Shown here piece by piece: positions 1 through 5,631 of a DNA stretch of 7,145 nt. The stretch spans positions 1-7,145 of the forward strand of contig CACKJL010000041.1 of NCBI GenBank assembly GCA_902600395.1, written 5' to 3'. Made by a program: the position numbers and the translations under genes. Source of the DNA: an uncultured Prochlorococcus sp. (lineage in GTDB: Bacteria; Cyanobacteriota; Cyanobacteriia; PCC-6307; Cyanobiaceae). The notes beneath the pieces are model-generated. The model saw only the letters and a program-made list of their open reading frames with translations. It was not told the origin of the DNA and made no database searches. Numbering within the stretch: the first letter of the stretch is position 1; every line of letters begins with the position of its first letter.

Positions 1-1
1 A

Positions 2-1123
2 GATGGTGGTCCGAAATATATGGGGAAAGGCGTTTTGAATGCTGTTAACAAAATTCATGAAACAATATCGCCTGCTTTATGTGGTTTGTCATCTTTAGAT
101 CAAACTGCAGTAGATAAATTAATGATTGAAATTGATGGAACTCCTAATAAGTCTAACCTTGGAGCAAATTCAATCCTTGCAGTAAGTCTTGCAAATGCTA
201 GAGCATCAGCAAATGCTTTAGACATTCCCCTATATAGATATCTTGGAGATCCATTATCCAATCTTCTTCCAGTCCCATTGATGAATGTAATAAATGGTGG
301 TGCTCATGCACCAAATAGTCTTGATTTTCAGGAATTTATGCTTGTTCCACATGGAGTTAATAATTTTAGTGAATCATTAAGAATGGGTACTGAAATTTTT
401 CACTCATTAAAATCATTACTTGATCAAAAAGGTCTATCAACTGCTGTAGGCGATGAGGGTGGATTTGCCCCGAATTTGTCATCAAGCGAAGAAGCAGGGG
501 ATTTATTATTAGAAGCAATTCAAAAAGCCGGATTTAAGCCTGGTGAGCAGGTATCTTTAGCTTTAGATGCTGCTAGTACTGAATTTTATAGTGATGGTAT
601 TTATAAGTATGAAGGTAAAAGTTTAAATAGTTCTGAAATGATTTCATATCTTTCAAGATTAGTTTCTAATTATCCCATAGTTTCAATAGAGGACGGTTTA
701 GCTGAGGATGATTGGGAGGGTTGGTCAGAATTAAATAAAGAATTAGGGAATAAAGTTCAGCTTGTAGGTGATGATTTATTCGTTACTAATACAGAAAGAT
801 TACGGAAAGGGATTATTGAAAAATCTGCCAATTCAATCCTAATAAAGGTAAATCAAATTGGAACATTAACTGAAACTTTGGAAGCTATTGAGTTAGCTAA
901 AATGTCTGGTTTCACAAGTGTTATAAGTCATAGAAGTGGTGAGACTGAAGATACAACAATTGCAGATTTATCTGTCGCCACAAGATCGGGTCAGATCAAG
1001 ACTGGCTCTTTGAGCAGAAGTGAAAGGATTGCAAAATATAATAGGCTTTTAAAAATTGAGGAGGAATTAGGAAATCAAGCAAGATTCGCTGGAGCTTTAG
1101 GTTTAGGTCCCAAAAATATATAG
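2..1123 (+). CDS. eno: Enolase (2-phosphoglycerate hydratase-lyase), 3' part; 5' end cut by window edge
   Basis: Enolase interconverts 2-phosphoglycerate and phosphoenolpyruvate in cytosolic glycolysis/gluconeogenesis and needs Mg2+. The frame is open from base 2, reading DGGPKYMGKGV, so the ATG at 20 is internal and the real start lies left of the window. About 373 codons are visible; the family is about 430 residues, so roughly the first 55-60 are missing. Catalytic and metal sites are intact (yeast numbering): QEFM with Glu168 at 332-334, GDEGG with Glu211 at 455-457, metal ligands in LDAAS, SIEDG and GDDLF (Asp246, Glu295, Asp320), Lys345 in the signature ILIKVNQIG at 845-847, His373 in SHRSGE, and Lys396 in GQIKTG at 998-1000. 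The C-terminal stretch (GSLSRSER, then GALGLGPK) is typical of cyanobacterial enolases. It converges on the ABC1 gene with 6 nt between the stops. Nothing suggests loss of function. Confidence 0.97.
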   Translation, partial: DGGPKYMGKGVLNAVNKIHETISPALCGLSSLDQTAVDKLMIEIDGTPNKSNLGANSILAVSLANARASANALDIPLYRYLGDPLSNLLPVPLMNVINGGAHAPNSLDFQEFMLVPHGVNNFSESLRMGTEIFHSLKSLLDQKGLSTAVGDEGGFAPNLSSSEEAGDLLLEAIQKAGFKPGEQVSLALDAASTEFYSDGIYKYEGKSLNSSEMISYLSRLVSNYPIVSIEDGLAEDDWEGWSELNKELGNKVQLVGDDLFVTNTERLRKGIIEKSANSILIKVNQIGTLTETLEAIELAKMSGFTSVISHRSGETEDTTIADLSVATRSGQIKTGSLSRSERIAKYNRLLKIEEELGNQARFAGALGLGPKNI

Positions 1124-1129
1124 TTTTTT

Positions 1130-2797
1130 TTAGCGTTTAAGTTTTTCTAAACGTGAGCCTTTTCTCATACTTAATTGGCACTTTATCCAATCAATACTTA
1201 TTGGTAGTGCAAAAAAAAGTGGCAACATTGCAAAATTATTTTGTTTATTGGTTACAAGTAAAGCAGATGCAATTGATAAGCTTCCTATGAGAATTGAATG
1301 GCCTAAAGTTTTTTGAGCCGTAAACATTTTTTTGAATTGTCTATCAGACTCTCCCATTCTTATTTGCAATTGTAAATCGCCTTGTTCTAATCTTTCTAAA
1401 CTTTCATCTATTCTTTTGGGAATACCAACAGCTTTCGATCCTAGTTCACCTACTTGCCTTCCAAATTGGTTAATTAAATCGTTGGGACTTTGATTATTTG
1501 AAGTCATAAGTTCTATTAAATAAGGCTTGGTAACTGATACAAGGTTAAACCCTGGATCTAGCATTCTACCAACTCCTTCAAAAGTTGATAAAGCTCTCAT
1601 CACAAAGATTAAATCTACTGGCAGTTGAAATGGCGTTTCATAAACCAGTTCGTATAAATCTCCAGATAGTTTTTCAATAATATTAGGACTAAATGGCGGA
1701 GTTAAGGCTTCTTTAAGCATCAATCTGACTAATCTTCTGACTGGTCCTACATCAATATCTTTTGAAATTAGCCCAGCTTGTTGTAATTGACTAACAAGTG
1801 ATGAGGCGTCTCTAAGAGCAGCAGCCTTAACCATCCCCCCTAATCTTGTTTGAAGATTATTTGAGATGTTCCCCATCATTCCAAAATCATAAAAAATCAA
1901 TTTACCTTTACTTGAAACTGCTAGATTCCCTGGATGAGGATCTGCATGAAAAAACCCGTAATTTACTAATTGTTTTAAGTAGCTGATTGCACCTATTTCT
2001 GCAATTTTAGATAAATCAATTTCTTGTGATTTTAATTTTTCTAAATCGCTTATTTTTGTCCCTTCTACATAACTTAAACAAAGCACTTTTTCACTGCTCA
2101 TATCCCAAATTACTTCAGGAACTTGTACATTTTCATCATCAAGAAATTGCTGCCTAAATCTTGCTGCATATTGCGCTTCGCAATTAAAATCAAGTTCTTT
2201 CATAAGAACTTTCCTACACTCTTTAGCAATCTCAACCCAGTTTCTACCACGACTCCAATTCTTATTTTTCTGCAATAATCCTGCTATTTGCTGCATTATG
2301 CCCAGATCGATAATAAACAATTCTTTTAAATTGGGTCTTTGAACTTTAAAAACTACTTGCTTACCATCTTTTAAAGTCGCCCTATGAACCTGAGCTAGTG
2401 ATGCTGATCCAACCGGATCAGATATTATTTGATCTATTTCATTAAACTTAGACCCTAGTTCATTTCTTATAGTCTCTTCAACTTGCGTAAATGAAAAATT
2501 AGGAACTTGATCCTGCAATTTAGACAATTCCTGTATCCAGGTATTAGGAATTAAATCAGGTCTCGCTGATAATAATTGTCCAATTTTAATAAATGCTGAA
2601 CCAAGCTTTATTAATTGATTAGTAAAACATCTAGCTCTTTTAATTTGGACCCTACTTTTTTCATTCTTCTTAGCTTGGAAAATTGTAAATCTAATATTAT
2701 CTATCCACAAATTTATTAAAAGTGAAATCAGAGTTATCCAAATAAGAAAGGCCCTCTTCAACTTTTTTAAACGATAATGAAGAATATGAAAACTCAT
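1130..2797 (-). CDS. ABC1/UbiB (AarF) family atypical kinase-like protein
   Basis: This is a full-length member (555 aa) of the ABC1/ADCK/UbiB family, atypical protein-kinase-like ATPases that support ubiquinone or plastoquinone/tocopherol metabolism at membranes. Visible motifs in order: a hydrophobic N-terminal segment about 16-32; the family-defining KxGQ motif at 71-74 (IKIGQ); the A-rich nucleotide loop at 128-140 (PVGSASLAQVHRA); the ATP-binding Lys151 in VFKVQRP; KELDF at 200-204; the catalytic HADPHPGN at 284-291; the metal-binding DFG at 304-306; and two C-terminal hydrophobic segments about 499-517 and 522-538, probably a membrane anchor. The spacing from loop Ser133 to Lys151 equals that of human ADCK3, and the Ala matching ADCK3 Ala339 is kept (Ala132). 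All catalytic motifs are intact. Its start overlaps the stop of the upstream small gene by 4 nt (ATGA), so the two are probably co-translated. The exact substrate is not readable; a role in prenylquinone homeostasis is inferred from the family. Confidence 0.93.
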   Translation of the reverse strand: MSFHILHYRLKKLKRAFLIWITLISLLINLWIDNIRFTIFQAKKNEKSRVQIKRARCFTNQLIKLGSAFIKIGQLLSARPDLIPNTWIQELSKLQDQVPNFSFTQVEETIRNELGSKFNEIDQIISDPVGSASLAQVHRATLKDGKQVVFKVQRPNLKELFIIDLGIMQQIAGLLQKNKNWSRGRNWVEIAKECRKVLMKELDFNCEAQYAARFRQQFLDDENVQVPEVIWDMSSEKVLCLSYVEGTKISDLEKLKSQEIDLSKIAEIGAISYLKQLVNYGFFHADPHPGNLAVSSKGKLIFYDFGMMGNISNNLQTRLGGMVKAAALRDASSLVSQLQQAGLISKDIDVGPVRRLVRLMLKEALTPPFSPNIIEKLSGDLYELVYETPFQLPVDLIFVMRALSTFEGVGRMLDPGFNLVSVTKPYLIELMTSNNQSPNDLINQFGRQVGELGSKAVGIPKRIDESLERLEQGDLQLQIRMGESDRQFKKMFTAQKTLGHSILIGSLSIASALLVTNKQNNFAMLPLFFALPISIDWIKCQLSMRKGSRLEKLKR

Positions 2798-3111
2798 ATC
2801 ATTTGATTATTTGTGGTTTTATTAAAGAGATCAATTTGTTTATTGATATTTTCAATTTCATTTAAAGCTTTTTTTATTTTGGAACCTTGATAAGTATTTG
2901 CAGATTCATTTTCTTGAATATTTTCGGCTTTTTCCATTTTTGAGGCTTCTTCAATTATGGATTCTTTCAAACTATCAAATTCTTTTTTGAGAATTTCTGG
3001 AGCATCCTGAGCTATATTTGTTGCTTCTTCAATTTTGTCAACCAATATCTCGTTTAATTTTTCGGTTACTTTCTTAATGGCAGCTTTTAAAAGGTAATCA
3101 GAGTTGGTCAT
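2794..3111 (-). CDS. Small charged helical protein, function unknown, coupled to the ABC1 gene
   Basis: This 105-residue protein is not confidently recognised. It is dominated by Lys, Glu, Ile, Asn and Leu in helix-forming heptad-like runs (residues about 5-60 and 75-100), separated by a polar stretch about 62-75. There is no cysteine, histidine or tryptophan, and no signal peptide or membrane segment, so a soluble or membrane-peripheral coiled coil is likely. The first 60 residues loosely recall the small helical proteins grouped as DUF6825 in cyanobacteria and plastids; this is an impression from memory, not a match. It is probably a real gene: its stop shares ATGA with the ABC1 start, a classic coupling arrangement, and it fills the space up to a divergent promoter region. 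No clear Shine-Dalgarno precedes its ATG, which is common in Prochlorococcus. The genetic context suggests an accessory partner of the ABC1 protein, which is inference only. Confidence 0.8.
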   Translation of the reverse strand: MTNSDYLLKAAIKKVTEKLNEILVDKIEEATNIAQDAPEILKKEFDSLKESIIEEASKMEKAENIQENESANTYQGSKIKKALNEIENINKQIDLFNKTTNNQMI

Positions 3112-3139
3112 GAAAAATATAATGTTTCTGCAGCGATTA

Positions 3140-3168
3140 ATTGTGCATATTAACTAATAATAGATCAA
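3140..3168 (-). promoter_or_regulatory. Candidate sigma70-type promoter for the small-gene/ABC1 pair
   Basis: Read on the minus strand, TTGATC (4 of 6 to the -35 consensus, 3163-3168) lies 17 nt from CACAAT (4 of 6 to the -10 consensus, 3140-3145). That would leave a leader of roughly 25 nt before the ATG. The position and spacing are right, but in DNA this AT-rich such matches occur by chance, so this is a weak call. Confidence 0.22.
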
Positions 3169-3347
3169 TTCAGAACATTTCACGTACCTGATCATTTTGA
3201 TAATTAATTTTTTATGTTTTTCCTATGTAAGTTTGTTTCTATATTATGCTTTTTTCTCTTTTTTCTTTTAACTTATATCTATGTAGAGGTTTAGGTATTT
3301 ACATTAAAATATCTTCTAACCAAGAACTCATCTAATTAACTACTAAA

Positions 3348-3353
3348 AAGGAG
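3348..3353 (+). promoter_or_regulatory. Strong Shine-Dalgarno deciding a TTG start
   Basis: AAGGAG sits 10 nt upstream of the TTG at 3364. It is the clearest ribosome-binding site in the window, and most other genes here show none. It supports translation from TTG: the FAD-binding GGGPAG motif begins only 11 codons later, and the next in-frame ATG is far inside the domain (residue 68). Confidence 0.8.
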
Positions 3354-3363
3354 TTTTTAAAAA

Positions 3364-4320
3364 TTGGAAATCATTGAGTCAGATGTAGTTATTATCGGAG
3401 GAGGCCCGGCCGGATGTACTTGCGCACTTTATACATCTCGTTCAAACTTAAAGACAGTCATTTTAGATAAAAATCCATCTGTTGGCGCCTTAGCAATAAC
3501 TCATCAAATCGCTAATTATCCAGGCGTTCCGGTTGATATAAGTGGGGAGAAATTACTTACTCTAATGAGAGAACAGGCCGTGCAATATGGCACAGATTAT
3601 AGAAGAGCACAAGTGTTTGGAATAGACGCTAGTGGAGAATGGAAAATGGTTTATACGCCAGAAGGCACTTTCAAAGCTAAAGCACTTGTACTTGCAAGTG
3701 GAGCTATGGGTAGACCTGCATCATTTAAGGGCGAAGCCGATTTTCTTGGTAAAGGAGTAAGTTATTGTGCTACATGTGATGGGGCTTTTTATAAGAATAG
3801 AGAAGTTGCCGTTGTTGGAGTGAACAAGGAGGCAATTGAAGAGGCAACTGTTCTAACTAAATTTGCATCAACCGTGCATTGGATTACATCAAGTGATCCT
3901 AAATCAGATAATGAAGAAGCTATGGAATTGATGGATAATTCAAATATAAAACATTGGAGTAGAACAAGATTATTGGAAATATTGGGCGATGATATGGGTG
4001 TTAATGGGGTTGTTGTAAAAAATAAACAAGAAGAAAATCCTATCAATTTAAATTTAGATGGAGTGTTTGTCTATATGAGTGGTTCAAAGCCGATTACTGA
4101 TTTTTTAGGGGACCAAATTGCTTTAAAAGAAGACGGAGGGGTTATTGTTGATGACTTTATGTCTACAAACTCTGATGGAGTATGGGCTATTGGAGATATA
4201 AGAAATACACCATTTAAGCAAGCCGTAGTTGCAGCTTCTGATGGATGTATTGCTGCAATGTCAATTGATAGATACTTAAATAGTCGAAAAAATATAAGAG
4301 TAGATTGGATTCATTCTTAA
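3364..4320 (+). CDS. Thioredoxin-reductase-like flavoprotein, probably ferredoxin-dependent (FFTR/DTR type)
   Basis: This 318-residue two-domain flavoprotein is close in length to bacterial TrxB (about 320). Visible features: FAD-binding GGGPAG at 12-17, an ANYPG segment at 50-54, the LASGA motif at 110-114, the redox-active CATCDG at 135-140 (Cys135 and Cys138), and the second FAD motif AIGDI at 275-279. The family reduces thioredoxin through this cysteine pair. The NADPH-binding hallmarks are missing: where NADPH enzymes have GGGDSA this protein has GVNKEA (152-157), and the HRRxxxR motif is replaced by HWITSSD (172-178). That pattern fits the ferredoxin-dependent flavin thioredoxin reductase described in Gloeobacter and Prochlorococcus, which lack NADPH- and FeS-type thioredoxin reductases. 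The assignment to that subfamily is inference from motif loss plus the likely host. Translation starts at TTG behind AAGGAG. The gene is divergent from the small-gene/ABC1 pair and convergent with the carbon-uptake operon, 22 nt from it. A generic trxB label would wrongly imply NADPH use. Confidence 0.88.
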   Translation: MEIIESDVVIIGGGPAGCTCALYTSRSNLKTVILDKNPSVGALAITHQIANYPGVPVDISGEKLLTLMREQAVQYGTDYRRAQVFGIDASGEWKMVYTPEGTFKAKALVLASGAMGRPASFKGEADFLGKGVSYCATCDGAFYKNREVAVVGVNKEAIEEATVLTKFASTVHWITSSDPKSDNEEAMELMDNSNIKHWSRTRLLEILGDDMGVNGVVVKNKQEENPINLNLDGVFVYMSGSKPITDFLGDQIALKEDGGVIVDDFMSTNSDGVWAIGDIRNTPFKQAVVAASDGCIAAMSIDRYLNSRKNIRVDWIHS

Positions 4321-4342
4321 AAATAAATATTGCTTCTTTAAT

Positions 4343-4624
4343 TTAAAGGGGTGTTGCCTCAGAAATATAAGCAACTCCTCCGTAGTAGCTTAAATCGTCC
4401 CTGATGTTATCTCTCATTTTATCTATTAATTCTTGCTCACAAAAAACAATTACATGAGCATTTGATCCTAATCCTGTAAATTCCATATCTTCAGTAACAA
4501 CTCTTTCAGGCCCTCTGCCTGTGGCGTGTTTCATAACTGTATATCCAGGAACATTAGCTTTTTCTAATGTTTTAATAATTGCATCTAGTTCTCTTTCACT
4601 AAATATCAAGTCTAATCTTTTCAT
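4343..4624 (-). CDS. sbtB: PII-like signalling protein, SbtB-type
   Basis: This 93-residue protein has the small ferredoxin-like PII architecture: an opening strand (MKRLDLIF), helix about 10-24, the GYTVM strand at 27-31 that matches SbtB of Synechocystis, a T-loop-like region about 32-56 rich in Gly, Arg and Glu (ATGRGPERVV), a strand HVIVFCE at 57-63, helix about 64-80, and a closing strand AYISEA. SbtB proteins form trimers that bind adenine nucleotides, including cAMP and AMP, and regulate the bicarbonate transporter SbtA. Here the gene follows the SbtA-like gene after only 2 nt, which strongly supports this role. The protein ends right after the last strand, so it lacks the C-terminal CGPEGC redox R-loop of Synechocystis SbtB; its only cysteine is Cys62. 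It is not classical GlnB: the usual GlnB T-loop tyrosine segment is not seen. No Shine-Dalgarno precedes the ATG, so coupling to sbtA translation is likely. Confidence 0.85.
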   Translation of the reverse strand: MKRLDLIFSERELDAIIKTLEKANVPGYTVMKHATGRGPERVVTEDMEFTGLGSNAHVIVFCEQELIDKMRDNIRDDLSYYGGVAYISEATPL

Positions 4625-4626
4625 TT

Positions 4627-5625
4627 TTATAGAGGGGACAATGGGATAATGGTATTTACTAAACTCATATATATGGGAATGCCAAGAACTATATTGAATG
4701 GGAAAGTTAGACCTAGTGTAGTTGAAATATAATAACTAGATTTAGCTTCTGGTACCGTCATCCTCATCGCTGCAGGAACTGCTAAATAAGAGGCGCTAGC
4801 ACATAAAACCACAAATAAAAGTGAGTTGCCAGGTCCTAATGATAAAAATCTTGCAACGAAGACACCAATAAATGCGTTAAATAAAGGCATAAAAATGGCA
4901 AAGCCAATCAAGAACGAACCCGCATTCTTCAGTCTCGGTAATCTTTGAGCAGCGACTATTCCCATATCTAACAAGAAGAAGCATTCTGCTCCATAGAATA
5001 ATTGTCCAGTAAAAGGCTCCATTTTTGCAATCCCTGAGGGATTACTGGAAGCAGTAAGAAATCCTACAATTAAGCTTGAGAGCAATAAATAAACTGATCC
5101 ATTCAAAAGTGATTCGTGTAATATTGCGCTTAGATGCATTTTTCTTGATTTTGGCCTATTTTGGGGAGCTGCAAATTTCACAAGTAATAATCCAACAATT
5201 ATTGCAGGAGACTCCATTAAAGCTAAGGCTCCAACCATAAACCCATCAAAAGCTATTTTTTGACTTTCCAAAAAACTTTCTGCGGAAATAAATGTAACAG
5301 CACTAATTGAACCGTATGCTGCTGCTATTGCAGCGGAATTAAAGACATCAAACTTAAATCTTAAAATTAAAAATCCAATAAGCGGAATTACTAATGACAT
5401 AAGAATTGCAGCACTTAAAGTAGGCAATACTTGATCTGTGAAACCACTTTTCTGTATCTCTATACCTCCTTTAAAACCAATTGCTAGTAGCAGATATAAG
5501 GAGAAGAGTTTAGGTAATGGAGCTGGTATTTCTAAATCAGATTTAAAGAGTACTGATATTGCTCCAATCAAAAAGAAAAGAACTGGCGGGGCTAATACAT
5601 TTTGCAGAATTGGATTTATTTCCAT
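4627..5625 (-). CDS. sbtA: SbtA-like sodium-dependent bicarbonate transporter (alpha-cyanobacterial type)
   Basis: This is a 332-residue polytopic inner-membrane protein with about ten hydrophobic segments in two inverted halves, as in the SbtA family (high-affinity Na+/HCO3- symporters). By eye it aligns with recalled Synechocystis SbtA at several places: FFLIGAI near 17-23; the first helix break YGSISAV at 104-110 against FGAVSGS; the E-S-Q-K-I-A-F stretch at 120-126; ALMESPAI at 135-142 against PFMDIPAL; and the end TLGLTFPFNIVLGIPIY at 303-319 against TAIGTPIAIGVCIPLF. It is about 40 residues shorter, mainly because the central cytoplasmic loop (about 150-170, RPKSRKMH) is short. The second helix break reads ASASYLAVPAA (276-286), against SSSDISGPP in Synechocystis, so the ion/substrate site is divergent. 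It lies 6 nt after the BicA-like stop and 2 nt before sbtB, in one operon. Bicarbonate as substrate is likely from context but not proven by the motifs. Confidence 0.88.
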   Translation of the reverse strand: MEINPILQNVLAPPVLFFLIGAISVLFKSDLEIPAPLPKLFSLYLLLAIGFKGGIEIQKSGFTDQVLPTLSAAILMSLVIPLIGFLILRFKFDVFNSAAIAAAYGSISAVTFISAESFLESQKIAFDGFMVGALALMESPAIIVGLLLVKFAAPQNRPKSRKMHLSAILHESLLNGSVYLLLSSLIVGFLTASSNPSGIAKMEPFTGQLFYGAECFFLLDMGIVAAQRLPRLKNAGSFLIGFAIFMPLFNAFIGVFVARFLSLGPGNSLLFVVLCASASYLAVPAAMRMTVPEAKSSYYISTTLGLTFPFNIVLGIPIYMSLVNTIIPLSPL

Positions 5626-5631
5626 AAACTA

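Larger units (their letters stand above)
3112..3363. other. Divergent AT-rich intergenic region
   Basis: These 252 nt separate the small gene (minus strand) from the thioredoxin-reductase-like gene (plus strand), so they must hold the promoters of both. I see no ORF, tRNA or strong hairpin. It contains a pyrimidine-rich run (3249-3269, almost only T and C), a short imperfect inverted repeat TTAAT-N7-ATTAA (3137-3141/3149-3153), and a possible plus-strand -10 TAAAAT at 3305-3310 with only a poor -35. No canonical NtcA site (GTA-N8-TAC) was seen. Confidence 0.7.

Noticed and set aside
20..22. ATG at 20 as the enolase start
   Set aside because: The frame is open upstream to the window edge with conserved enolase residues, and the protein would lack its N-terminal domain.
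1121..1153. T-run after the enolase stop followed by a small hairpin (CGTTTA at 1134-1139, TAAACG at 1148-1153) as a bidirectional terminator
   Set aside because: The T-run precedes the hairpin on the plus strand, and neither strand has a stem directly followed by a U-tract. The stem is only 6 bp and mostly A/T, inside the ABC1 3' coding end.
3137..3153. Inverted repeat TTAAT-N7-ATTAA as a repressor operator
   Set aside because: Five AT-only base pairs in AT-rich DNA are expected by chance, and no matching regulator or second copy was seen.
3789..4046. 85-codon minus-strand ORF
   Set aside because: It lies wholly inside the reductase gene in antisense, has low-complexity Ser/Thr/Leu composition, and shows no motif or context; it is a shadow frame.
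4336..4348. Palindrome CTTTA-ATT-TAAAG between the convergent reductase and sbtB genes as a terminator
   Set aside because: It is a 5-bp AT-rich stem with a 3-nt loop and no directly adjoining U-tract; it is too weak to call.
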